Shown here in pieces: positions 19,734-27,967 of a stretch of DNA of 64,000 bases. Made by a program: the position numbers and the translations under genes. Below the pieces are notes generated by a model, which was given only the letters and a program-made list of their open reading frames with translations, was not told the DNA's origin and ran no database searches. The DNA lies in NCBI RefSeq assembly GCF_017745275.1, contig NZ_JAGHZS010000003.1:180693-244692 (forward strand), in the 5' to 3' direction. Source of the stretch: Chitinophaga sp. GTDB lineage: Bacteria; Bacteroidota; Bacteroidia; Chitinophagales; Chitinophagaceae. Numbering within the stretch: position 1 is the first letter of the stretch; every line of letters starts with the position of its first letter.

Positions 19734-21125
19734 ATGAAGAGAATATCACTACAGGACTACCTGCCCTTCATTTTCCTTGCGATTGTTGCAATTGTTGGAA
19801 TTTTTATCCCTTCCCTACCGAATTTTGCAGATGCCAGTAAGTATAATTCCGCTGATATTGCCTGGATTCTGGTAGCGTCTTCCCTGGTATTTTTAATGAC
19901 CCCTGGTTTGTCCTTCTTCTACGGAGGCATGGTAAACAAAAAGAATGTGATTTCTACCATGATGCAAAGCTTCATTGCAACAGGCCTGATAAGCCTAGTA
20001 TGGCTGGTAGTTGGTTTCAGTTTGGCGTTTGGTAAATCTCATGGAGGTATTATTGGAGATCCCCGCACATTTTTCATGTTCCAGAACGTTGGTTCAAGTG
20101 GACCATGGAGCCTGGCCCCTACTATTCCACTGTTGTTGTTTGCTCTCTTCCAGATGAAGTTTGCCATCATCACGCCAGCGCTGGTAGTAGGTGCAGTAGC
20201 AGAAAGAATTCGCTTTACTTCCTATGTATTATTCATGGTGTTGTTCAGTTTATTAGTATATGCTCCTATTGCACACTGGACCTGGCATCCGGACGGTATC
20301 CTGTTTAAATTAGGAGTGTTGGATTTTGCTGGTGGTACAGTGGTACACATTTCAGCTGGTTGTGCGGCACTGGCTGGTGCACTGGTACTGAAAAGAAGAA
20401 AAGATCATATTGAGAAAAAAGAATTGCAACCAGCAAACATCCCGTTTGTTTTACTGGGTACCGGTTTGCTCTGGTTTGGCTGGTTTGGATTTAATGCAGG
20501 ATCTGCATTATCAGCTAACGCGCTGGCTGCAACTGCTTTTGCTACTACTAATACCGCTACTGCTGCTGCTGGTTTATCCTGGGTATTTTTTGATGTAATC
20601 CGTGGTAGAAAACCATCTGCACTTGGCTTCTGCATCGGTGCTGTAGTTGGTCTGGTGGCCATTACGCCGGCTGCTGGTTTTGTTGCTATCCCGCAAAGTA
20701 TATTTATCGGATTCATCGCTGCCATTATCTCTAACGTAGCTGTACACTGGAAATCAAAAACAAGTATTGATGATACCCTTGATGTATTCCCTTGCCACGG
20801 TTTAGGTGGTATGGTAGGTATGTTGCTCACCGGTATTTTTGCTACTAAAGCAGTTAATGATGCAGGCAACAACGGCTGGTTTTACGGAAACTTTGAGTTG
20901 TTCAAAAACCAGGTGCTCGGTCTGCTGCTGGTAGTAGGCTACAGCTTTACTGTCTCTTATGGTATCTTCAAACTCATCAACTTTATCCACCCACTCCGTG
21001 TAACAGAAGAAGAAGAAGAACTGGGACTGGATGTTACTCAACACAACGAGAACTACCATCCTTCTCTGATCAGTGTGTCTGATAATGGCTCGCTGAAAGA
21101 AGAAGATGAACTGATACATTCCTGA
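19734..21125 (+). CDS. amt: Ammonium transporter (Amt family)
   Basis: The 463-aa inner-membrane protein has 11-12 membrane segments. The first follows a short charged start, and the pore-lining conserved residues are present: SFFYGGMV, AHWTWHPDG (first pore His), and FPCHGLGGMVG (second pore His). It conducts ammonium/ammonia into the cell, normally under PII (GlnK) control, but no glnB/glnK neighbour is present. The C-terminal tail (RVTEEEEELGLDVTQHNE) resembles the PII-contacting tail and is then extended by about 25 acidic residues. An outer-membrane porin-like gene follows after a structured gap. Confidence 0.96.
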   Translation: MKRISLQDYLPFIFLAIVAIVGIFIPSLPNFADASKYNSADIAWILVASSLVFLMTPGLSFFYGGMVNKKNVISTMMQSFIATGLISLVWLVVGFSLAFGKSHGGIIGDPRTFFMFQNVGSSGPWSLAPTIPLLLFALFQMKFAIITPALVVGAVAERIRFTSYVLFMVLFSLLVYAPIAHWTWHPDGILFKLGVLDFAGGTVVHISAGCAALAGALVLKRRKDHIEKKELQPANIPFVLLGTGLLWFGWFGFNAGSALSANALAATAFATTNTATAAAGLSWVFFDVIRGRKPSALGFCIGAVVGLVAITPAAGFVAIPQSIFIGFIAAIISNVAVHWKSKTSIDDTLDVFPCHGLGGMVGMLLTGIFATKAVNDAGNNGWFYGNFELFKNQVLGLLLVVGYSFTVSYGIFKLINFIHPLRVTEEEEELGLDVTQHNENYHPSLISVSDNGSLKEEDELIHS

Positions 21126-21214
21126 AAAGGAATCAGGATCAGACAGGAGTTCACGTTCCCTGAATTTGATTTGTATCAACTTTATTAAACATATACTTTA
21201 TGTTGTAAGAACCT

Positions 21215-21290
21215 GGAATGGATAATTGGTAGCTACCTCGCTGTAAATAAGTGAAACTCGCACCAATCATGGCAACCAATTATCCATTCC
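21215..21290. repeat. Hairpin G in the amt-porin gap
   Basis: Perfect 16-bp arms at 21215-21230 and 21275-21290 (GGAATGGATAATTGGT) extend to 19 bp with one mismatch. Read on the minus strand, the loop carries GCGAGT...TTA...CG, resembling the loop core of hairpins A-C. The arms lack the GCNNAAA heptads. It is probably a terminator-like structure after amt. Confidence 0.6.
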
Positions 21291-21404
21291 TGTCTATTCT
21301 GATTGTAGCATCATCAGAAAGCACGCGTACACCCTCCCCGAAACAATCCACGAGCAAGGCAAGGCCGTATTAGTACATACATTTTATCAACCAAATTTAT
21401 AAGT

Positions 21405-22490
21405 ATGAAAAGAATGTTAACGACCTTATTTGTTATGGGCAGCAGTCTCGCTGCTATGTCTCAATCCACAACGGATACTACTGTAGCACCTGCTTTCAAA
21501 TTATCCGGATCCGCTGATGTATACTATAAGTACAATCTAAATGGAAACAATACAGATAATAAAACCAGTTTTACCAATTCACACAATTCTTTTGAGTTAG
21601 GGATGGTGTCGCTGAAGGTAGAACATGGATTTAAAAAAGGAAGTATTGTGGCCGACCTGGGATTCGGTAAAAGAGCGGGAGAATTTTCGTATAATGACGC
21701 TCCCGGATCTTCAAATGGTCTATCTATGGCTATCAAACAATTATATGTGGCTTATCAGTTAACAGATAAAATAAAAGTAAGCCTGGGTAGTTTTGCCACG
21801 CACATTGGATATGAATTGGTAGATGCTTATGCCAACAGGAATTATAGCATGAGCTATATGTTTAGTTATGGTCCTTTTTTCAATACAGGTGTTAAAGCGG
21901 ACATTGCTATCACATCTTCCTTAAGCGCTATGGTAGGAGTATTCAACCCTACCGATCTGAAATCAGTATCCCAAAACAATCATAAGTATATTGGGGCGCA
22001 ATTGGGCTTCGCTCCTGCTGAAACGCCCATCAAATTATACCTGAATTACCTCGAAGGAAAGGATACAAGCGGTATCCAGAATCATCAGGTAGACCTGGTA
22101 GCTACTTATCAGATTAATAAAGTGTTTGGCCTTGGTTATAATGCTACTTATAGTACTTATTCAGATACGCGTGTACCGAAAAGTACCCGTGATAATGCAA
22201 AGTGGTGGGGAAATGCGCTTTATGTAAATCTTGACTTTACAGATAAAGTAGGACTCACTTTACGTGGTGAATACTTTAGTGATAAAGATGGACTGAAAGT
22301 ATTTGGAGCTGTGCCGGACGGCGGAAATGTAGTAGCCGGTACACTCACCTTAAATTATAAGGTAGGAAACCTGACTATTATGCCGGAATTCAGACTGGAT
22401 AAAGCATCTGCTGATATATTCAGTAAGTCTGATGGGAAGCCCTATGATATGACATCTAATGTATTGTTAGCCGCTACTTATCATTTTTAG
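21405..22490 (+). CDS. Outer-membrane beta-barrel porin (OmpL/BBP2-like)
   Basis: The 361-aa protein has a signal peptide (MKRMLTTLFVMGSSLAAMS) followed by alternating beta strands and ends in an aromatic residue (LLAATYHF), typical of BamA-inserted barrels. The pattern LSGSADVYYKYNLNG, then FELGMVSLKVEH and GSFATHIGYELVDAYANRNYSMSYMFSYGPFFNTG matches the putative beta-barrel porin-2 (OmpL-like) family, in which a gene often sits next to amt in Bacteroidota. It probably lets small nitrogen compounds through the outer membrane for Amt; that role is inferred from position. A long hairpin follows its stop codon. Confidence 0.85.
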   Translation: MKRMLTTLFVMGSSLAAMSQSTTDTTVAPAFKLSGSADVYYKYNLNGNNTDNKTSFTNSHNSFELGMVSLKVEHGFKKGSIVADLGFGKRAGEFSYNDAPGSSNGLSMAIKQLYVAYQLTDKIKVSLGSFATHIGYELVDAYANRNYSMSYMFSYGPFFNTGVKADIAITSSLSAMVGVFNPTDLKSVSQNNHKYIGAQLGFAPAETPIKLYLNYLEGKDTSGIQNHQVDLVATYQINKVFGLGYNATYSTYSDTRVPKSTRDNAKWWGNALYVNLDFTDKVGLTLRGEYFSDKDGLKVFGAVPDGGNVVAGTLTLNYKVGNLTIMPEFRLDKASADIFSKSDGKPYDMTSNVLLAATYHF

Positions 22491-22504
22491 CAAAAAGTTT
22501 AAAA

Positions 22505-22639
22505 CAGAAGTGCTAAAGCACCTGTAAACAAAGCCAAAAGCTTGCAGCGAATAATGGAATCGGATGAGTAACATTAATACTCGCTTCCGTCAGTCGCTGC
22601 AAGCTTTTGGCTTTGTTTACAGGTGCTTTGGCACTTCTG
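22505..22639. repeat. Long hairpin B after the porin gene
   Basis: Arms of 46 nt (22505-22550 and 22594-22639) match except for one position. The right flank continues with heptads (GCTAAAA, GCAAAA on the minus strand). On the minus strand the 43-nt loop carries GCGAGTATT, TTACT and ATCCG, almost the same as the loop of hairpin C. It starts 14 nt after the stop codon. Confidence 0.85.
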
Positions 22640-22689
22640 CTTTTAGCTTTTGCTCTTTTGTATTATCTTGAGGGTAAAATAGAATAATA

Positions 22690-23349
22690 ATGCTGCAGCC
22701 TTCCACGTTAAAATTTTTAAAATCGCTTAAACTGAATAATAATAAAGTTTGGTTTGACGAACACAGAACCGAATATTTAGCGGCAAAAGATGATTTTGAA
22801 AGCATGGTACAGCAACTCATAGATGGGTTGGCCAAACAAGATGCCTCGGTGCAGGGATTACAGGTAAAAGATTGTGTATATCGTATTTATAAGGATGTTC
22901 GGTTTTCAAAAGATAAAACCCCTTATAAAACTAACCTGGGTGCTGCCTTTCAACCAGGTGGTAAAAAATCAACGCTGGCGGGATATTATTTTCAACTGGA
23001 GCCGGGTGGCAACAGTTTTGCCGGAGGTGGTATCTGGATGCCGGCTGCGCCGGATCTGAAAAAAATCAGACAGGAGATAGATTATAACTTCCATGAGTTT
23101 GAGCAAATCATTTCCAACAAGGAATTTATCAAACACTTTGGAAAGGTGGATGGAGATGCATTGAAAACGGCTCCGCAGGGATATCAGCCGGATAATCCTG
23201 CTATTGCATACCTGAAGCTTAAAAGCGTGCTGGTGTCGCGCCCTGTTACTGATGAAGCCTGCACACAGCCTTCTCTTGTAAGAGACATACTGAAAACATT
23301 TGCGATCATGCAGCCCTTGATCCGGTTTCTCAACCGGGCAATGGATTAG
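22690..23349 (+). CDS. DUF2461 (TIGR02453) family protein
   Basis: The 219-aa cytoplasmic protein matches DUF2461 over its length: FLKSLKLNNNKVWFDEHRTEY at the N-terminus, then YRIYKDVRFSKDKTPYKTNLGAAF and GYYFQLEPGGNSFAGGGIWMP in the middle. No biochemical role is established that I know of. The conserved N-x-W-F and R-F-S-K-D-K-T-P-Y-K blocks are intact, so it should be functional. It stands alone after hairpin B; the gene behind it lies on the other strand. Confidence 0.9.
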   Translation: MLQPSTLKFLKSLKLNNNKVWFDEHRTEYLAAKDDFESMVQQLIDGLAKQDASVQGLQVKDCVYRIYKDVRFSKDKTPYKTNLGAAFQPGGKKSTLAGYYFQLEPGGNSFAGGGIWMPAAPDLKKIRQEIDYNFHEFEQIISNKEFIKHFGKVDGDALKTAPQGYQPDNPAIAYLKLKSVLVSRPVTDEACTQPSLVRDILKTFAIMQPLIRFLNRAMD

Positions 23350-23361
23350 CTTAAAAGTAGG

Positions 23362-23550
23362 TTATTAGTTTATCAGATAAGTAACAGGATTTAATAGTCG
23401 CCGCTTATTAGTTTTGAAATGGCAACGCCAAACAGTAGCAAAAAGAGCAAACCGCCAACGATGCCTGATATCCAAATTAATAAATAAGCAAGTGGCTCTT
23501 TGTCTTTTCCCGGCAACTTCATCTTAACAGGTTATCTGATAAACTAATAA
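23362..23550. repeat. Inverted repeat enclosing a 43-codon ORF
   Basis: A 19-bp sequence (TTATTAGTTTATCAGATAA, from 23362) recurs in inverse orientation near 23531-23550, and the flanks are also alike (AGGT-like bases outside each arm). The pair brackets one small ORF. Confidence 0.6.
23391..23522 (-). CDS. Small single-pass membrane protein (43 aa)
   Basis: An ATG-initiated frame encodes 43 residues: a charged start (MKLPGKDKEPLAY), then one hydrophobic segment (about residues 14-37, LLIWISGIVGGLLFLLLFGV) and a short tail (SKLISGDY). The composition is that of a real membrane peptide rather than chance translation, and the surrounding frames are closed. I do not recognise a family. It sits inside an inverted repeat and directly downstream of another small gene on the same strand. 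Whether it is expressed is unproven. Confidence 0.5.
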   Translation of the reverse strand: MKLPGKDKEPLAYLLIWISGIVGGLLFLLLFGVAISKLISGDY

Positions 23551-23572
23551 TTACCTCCTGGATTTTCCAGCA

Positions 23573-23824
23573 TTAATTCTTGTGAATCAGGAATTCGAAC
23601 GGACGAGCCTTACGATTCTTTAAAAGATTTTCCTTGTCCGTACGCGCGTGGGCAAAACGTTGATTATAAACATTCGCCACCTCGATAATAGGTATAATCC
23701 CATCCAAAGTATCCTGCTGATCAACAATATTCATGATCCGTGATACCTGTGAGGAGAAATTGGTGCTCCACTCTTCGGTGAACTTGTGCATTAACAGAAG
23801 CTCGCGATTGGTGTTGGTTTTCAT
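23573..23824 (-). CDS. Conserved-looking hypothetical protein (83 aa)
   Basis: The 83-aa soluble, charged protein (MKTNTNRELLLMHKFTEEW to RPFEFLIHKN) is predicted mainly helical, with no signal peptide, membrane segment or Cys. I do not recognise it. The second Met (MHKFTEEW) is an alternative start. The small membrane-protein ORF follows 50 nt behind it on the same strand, so the two may be co-transcribed. The 317 bp upstream (23825-24141) hold only the asd terminator and otherwise nothing I can identify. Confidence 0.6.
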   Translation of the reverse strand: MKTNTNRELLLMHKFTEEWSTNFSSQVSRIMNIVDQQDTLDGIIPIIEVANVYNQRFAHARTDKENLLKNRKARPFEFLIHKN

Positions 23825-24020
23825 AGGACTTAAGGGTGTTTTCTGATTAGAAAATAACGAAAAATACCGGCATCTCTAAAATTGGACTACTCTTCTTTTT
23901 CAAAGAGTTTTAGTTGGCATAGGATTATTAATTCCAAAATTGGATTTTATCCTGCACAAATCAATACTACTTCCGTGTAATTTTTAAGCTTTTTGTGTTA
24001 TCGTTTTATGAATCTCATAA

Positions 24021-24050
24021 AAAAGAGCAAGCGGTAAAGCGCTTGCTCTT
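24021..24050 (-). terminator. Terminator of asd
   Basis: An 11-bp perfect stem (AAGAGCAAGCG) with a 6-nt loop lies 92 nt past the asd stop. On the minus strand it is followed by TTTTTTATGAG, giving a proper U-tract. Confidence 0.75.
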
Positions 24051-24141
24051 AATGAGTTATAGATCTATTTTCGTATAGTCATCTGCGGGAGATGCATTTA
24101 AGGGCAATTTAACCCCTTAATTACATAGCACAACAGTATGA

Positions 24142-25131
24142 TTACAGCCAGTGCTTACCACTGAGGTATTCTGCAATCTGTACCGCGTTAGTAGCCGCAC
24201 CTTTACGGAGATTATCCGCTACAATCCACATATTCACTGTTTTAGGCTGTGTTTCATCCCTGCGGATACGGCCTACAAACACTTCATCTTTATCGTGTGC
24301 ATCTTTAGGCATTGGATACTGTGCTTTAGACGGATCGTCCACTACAATCACGCCTGGTGTTTGTGCCAGTAAAGCACGTATATCCGCTACTTCGTATTCA
24401 TTTTCAAATTCAATGTTCACAGATTCACTATGACCACCCATTACCGGAATACGTACAGTCGTAGCCGTTACCAGGATGCTGTCATCTCTCATAATCTTCT
24501 TTGTTTCATTTACCATCTTCATCTCTTCTTTCGTATAGCCGTTGTCGAGAAACACGTCTATCTGCGGAATAACATTCAGATCTATTGGATAAGCATATGC
24601 CATTTCACCGGTAATACCTTGTCTTTCATTCATTAACTGGGTCACCGCTTTTACACCGGTACCAGTTACTGACTGATAAGTAGATACCACCACTCTCTTA
24701 ATTTTATATTTTTCGTGCAATGGTTTCAGTACCAGCACCATCTGAATAGTTGAACAGTTAGGATTGGCAATGATTTTATCTTCCTGGGTAATAGCATCGC
24801 CATTAACTTCCGGTACTACCAGCTTTTTGGTAGGGTCCATTCTCCATGCGCTGGAGTTGTCGATCACCGTAATACCTGCTGCCGCAAATTTAGGTGCCCA
24901 TTCCAGGGAAGTACTACCGCCTGCAGAAAAAATAGCCACATTTGGCTGCATGGAAATAGCCGTTTCAGCATTTACCACCTTCCAGGTCTTGCCCTTAAAT
25001 GTTACTTCCTTACCTACGGACTTCTCAGAAGCCACTGGAATCAATTCAGTAACGGGAAAATTTCTTTCCGTTAACACCTGTAACATTTTTGAGCCTACCA
25101 ATCCGGTCGCTCCTACTACGGCAACTTTCAT
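24142..25131 (-). CDS. asd: Aspartate-semialdehyde dehydrogenase
   Basis: The 329-aa enzyme reduces aspartyl phosphate to aspartate semialdehyde with NADPH, the branch point to lysine, diaminopimelate, methionine and threonine. It shows the N-terminal nucleotide motif VGATGLVGSKM, the catalytic Cys in NPNCSTIQM, and the substrate/catalytic block IPVMGGHSESVNIEF with the conserved His. Length and motif order are normal. It is transcribed alone, divergent from the lamin-tail gene; a TAATTTTG -7-like element lies on the minus strand just upstream. Confidence 0.97.
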   Translation of the reverse strand: MKVAVVGATGLVGSKMLQVLTERNFPVTELIPVASEKSVGKEVTFKGKTWKVVNAETAISMQPNVAIFSAGGSTSLEWAPKFAAAGITVIDNSSAWRMDPTKKLVVPEVNGDAITQEDKIIANPNCSTIQMVLVLKPLHEKYKIKRVVVSTYQSVTGTGVKAVTQLMNERQGITGEMAYAYPIDLNVIPQIDVFLDNGYTKEEMKMVNETKKIMRDDSILVTATTVRIPVMGGHSESVNIEFENEYEVADIRALLAQTPGVIVVDDPSKAQYPMPKDAHDKDEVFVGRIRRDETQPKTVNMWIVADNLRKGAATNAVQIAEYLSGKHWL

Positions 25132-25278
25132 TTGTTTTTACATTTTAAATTTTGGAAGCCCAAAATTAATGTATAGCAAGCGCTTTTCATAGCACTAAGA
25201 TTTTTTTTTACTGTTTACACGGCATTAACAAGGTGTACTATTTTGAATAGTAAGTTTGGAACCCATAAAACCCCGAAT

Positions 25279-26982
25279 ATGAGAATGCCCATTGTTTGTG
25301 GCTGCATATTGTTGCAGGCCCTCGCCGGTTTTACCCAATCGGCTCACCGTTATGACGTAGTCATACACGAAATAATGCCCAAACCCACTCCTGTTAATGG
25401 TTTGCCGCCTTATGAATATATAGAACTCCGAAATGTAAGCCAGCAGCCGGTACAACTGAAAAACTGGCGCCTGGCGGTGAATAAGCGCGAAGTATTATTG
25501 CCGGAATATCTGTTGCCTGCAGATAGCTTGTTGCTGCTATGTCCATCTGCTGCCGTAGATAGCTATCACACGGCCAATGTGAAAGGATTGGAGCGCTTTC
25601 CTTCTATTGCGGATGATACGGCCCTGATAGTGCTGTACAATCCCTCCAGGAGCGTTATACATGCGGTGAACTATCACCAGGGCTGGTATGGACCTGCCAG
25701 GCCGAAAGGAGGTATCAGCCTGGAAATGATTAACACCGCCCTGCCCTGCAGCGGAAAGATGAACTGGCAGCCCAGCATCGCCCCTGCGGGAGGCACTCCC
25801 GGAAAGGTCAATGCAGTAGCGGCCAATACAATAGATGATACCCGCCCCGATTTGCTCTTTGCCGCTATAACAGATAGCCTGCACTTACTACTGCAGTATA
25901 GTAAAACGGTGGACAGCGCCATAGCGGCAGATCCCACGCATTACCAACTGAGCGGCGATATAAAAATAACCGGCTGCGAGGTATTGCCTCCTTTGTTTAC
26001 CAGCGTTGTACTGCGACTCTCTGCGCCGATTCAACCGGAACAAAGTTATTTGTTGAACACGGCCGGCGTTACCGGCTGTTACCAGGAAGAAAGTAATATC
26101 CATACCAGTGTTACCATAGGGGTGCCCCAACTGCCCCTGGCGCAGGATATCGTGATCAATGAAATTCTCTTTTATCCACCTCCCGGGGTACCGGAATTTA
26201 TAGAGATCTATAATCGTAGCCAGAAAGCGGTTGCGCTGAAGCAATTATATTTTGGGGTGAGAAAAGACGGGAAGCCCGCGTCCCTAAAGCCATTAGGCAC
26301 TGCCGGCAGGTTATTGATGCCAGGGCAATTCCTGGCTATCACTACAGATGCGGCTTTACTATGCCGCCATTACCTTTGCAAAGCCCCTGAAAATATACAG
26401 GAAGTAAGTAGTTTGCCCGGGATGCCGATGGCTGCCGGAGATATTTTGCTGTTGAGGGCAGATAGTACCATTATAGATGAATTACCATACCAGGACGGCC
26501 AACACTTTCCCCTCGCCAGTACTTTACAAGGGATTTCCCTGGAGCGTTTGCAATATGATGTTCCCGCCAGTCAGGGCGATAACTGGCATTCCGCCGCTGC
26601 CACCGTGGGATATGCAACACCCGGCACCCTTAATTCCCAGCGCCGGGTGGAAGCAGCGGATTCCCTCAATATTGTAATCGATCCGGCTGCGTTTACTCCT
26701 GACAATGACGGAATAGATGATGTGATGAAAATTTCCTGGCAACTGCCCGGCCCCGGCTACCTTGGAAATATTACCATCTTTGATATACGAGGCCGGCCCG
26801 TACGTTTGCTGGCGCGTAATTTATTATTGGGAAACAACGGATATTTGCAGTGGAATGGAATTGGAGAAAATGCAGTAGTTTTACCATCAGGGATTTATAT
26901 ATTTTTTATAGAAATATTTAATATCAAAGGAGTCGTCAAACACTGGAAACGCACAGTGGTCATGGCACGAAAGTTGACCTGA
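25279..26982 (+). CDS. Lamin-tail-domain protein with T9SS C-terminal domain
   Basis: The 567-aa exported protein has a signal peptide (MRMPIVCGCILLQALAGFTQS), a first lamin-tail (LTD) domain at about 20-155 (VIHEIMPKPTP, YEYIELRNVSQQPVQLKNW, GGISLEMIN), an SbsA/Ig-like middle domain, a second LTD at about 290-455 (DIVINEILFYPPPGVPEFIEIYN, GISLERLQ), and a C-terminal sorting domain (IDPAAFTPDNDGIDDVMKISW, then LPSGIYIFFIEIFN). LTD proteins in Bacteroidota are often surface-bound or accompany extracellular nucleases; no catalytic domain is present here. The ATG at 25279 is chosen over a TTG 12 codons upstream. It stands alone. Confidence 0.85.
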   Translation: MRMPIVCGCILLQALAGFTQSAHRYDVVIHEIMPKPTPVNGLPPYEYIELRNVSQQPVQLKNWRLAVNKREVLLPEYLLPADSLLLLCPSAAVDSYHTANVKGLERFPSIADDTALIVLYNPSRSVIHAVNYHQGWYGPARPKGGISLEMINTALPCSGKMNWQPSIAPAGGTPGKVNAVAANTIDDTRPDLLFAAITDSLHLLLQYSKTVDSAIAADPTHYQLSGDIKITGCEVLPPLFTSVVLRLSAPIQPEQSYLLNTAGVTGCYQEESNIHTSVTIGVPQLPLAQDIVINEILFYPPPGVPEFIEIYNRSQKAVALKQLYFGVRKDGKPASLKPLGTAGRLLMPGQFLAITTDAALLCRHYLCKAPENIQEVSSLPGMPMAAGDILLLRADSTIIDELPYQDGQHFPLASTLQGISLERLQYDVPASQGDNWHSAAATVGYATPGTLNSQRRVEAADSLNIVIDPAAFTPDNDGIDDVMKISWQLPGPGYLGNITIFDIRGRPVRLLARNLLLGNNGYLQWNGIGENAVVLPSGIYIFFIEIFNIKGVVKHWKRTVVMARKLT

Positions 26983-27075
26983 CCGGCTTCCCCGTTGCAG
27001 GCTTTTTAGCTGTTAAAAATAGCAGCGGTCAATCTATTATAATTATTTATATTTGCGCTTCCTAAAAATTTGAAC

Positions 27076-27744
27076 ATGCAGTACAGAGAAATTGTTGCAG
27101 TAACCGGGTTGGGCGGTTTGTTTCAGTTAGTAGCCAGCAAACAAGATGGCGCCATCGTAAGGTCACTGGAAGATAAAAGTACAAGGTTTGTATCTTCCCG
27201 CGTGCATAATTTTACTCCACTGGAAAGTATTGAAGTATTCACTACCGGCGAAAACGTAAACCTGGCTGAAGTATTTAAAGCCATGGATGAAAAAGCAGCG
27301 GCATTCCCGCCTGTAGCAGGTAAAGCAGATAACAATGCTATCAAAGCTTATTTCAAAAACGTATTCCCTGAATTTGATGAAGACAGAGTGTATGTGAGTG
27401 ATATGAAGAAGATGGTGAAATGGTTCGGTATCCTCAAATCAAACGACCTGTTGAAATTTGAAGAAATTCTGGCCAATGGTGAAGGTGAAGTAGAAGAAGT
27501 GGCTGTAGAAGAAACCGCTGCTCCTGAGAAAAAGAAAAAAGCCGCTCCTGCTGCTGAAGCTGCAGAAGTAGCCACAGAAGAAAAGCCTAAAAAGACACGT
27601 GCTAAAAAGGCGGTAGAAGGTGAAGAAGGTGCTGAAGAAAAAGCGCCTAAGAAAGCCAAAGCAAAGAAAGATGACGCGCCGGCAGCAGAAGGTGAAGAAC
27701 CTAAAAAAGTTGCAAAGCCACGCAAGAAGAAAACAGAAGAATAG
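27076..27744 (+). CDS. DUF5606 protein with Lys/Ala/Glu-rich tail
   Basis: The 222-aa protein has an N-terminal DUF5606 domain at about 1-135 (MQYREIVAVTGLGGLFQLVASK, FTTGENVNLAEVFKAMDEK, DMKKMVKWFGIL), a Bacteroidota family of unknown role. The last ~85 residues are low complexity with KKKKAAPAAEAAE- and PKKTRAKK-type repeats, resembling histone H1-like tails, so nucleic-acid binding is possible but unproven. The ATG at 27076 replaces a TTG two codons earlier. A TATATTTG -7 element lies at 27048-27055. It is followed by a strong hairpin. Confidence 0.85.
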   Translation: MQYREIVAVTGLGGLFQLVASKQDGAIVRSLEDKSTRFVSSRVHNFTPLESIEVFTTGENVNLAEVFKAMDEKAAAFPPVAGKADNNAIKAYFKNVFPEFDEDRVYVSDMKKMVKWFGILKSNDLLKFEEILANGEGEVEEVAVEETAAPEKKKKAAPAAEAAEVATEEKPKKTRAKKAVEGEEGAEEKAPKKAKAKKDDAPAAEGEEPKKVAKPRKKKTEE

Positions 27745-27811
27745 TAAGAACCAGTTATTGATGAATAACGGATTGTTTCCAACAGTTTAATATTCATGAA
27801 TAACATTATAG

Positions 27812-27859
27812 TTCAGGCTTCTATTTACAGAATTATAATTCTGTGAATAGAAGCCTGAA
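27812..27859 (+). terminator. Strong hairpin after the DUF5606 gene
   Basis: A 22-bp stem with one G-U-compatible mismatch (TTCAGGCTTCTATTTACAG...) and a 4-nt loop is followed by a T-tract. It starts 67 nt after the stop. It is shorter and lacks the heptads of the A-D hairpins. Confidence 0.75.
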
Positions 27860-27967
27860 TCGTTTTAGCATTCCGGTTTTTTAACGATTCTTTTAAGCAG
27901 ATTCGCCCGGCATTCGCACAAAAATTCCTAAATTTCTACATTCGAAAAATTTTAAAATATTGATAGC

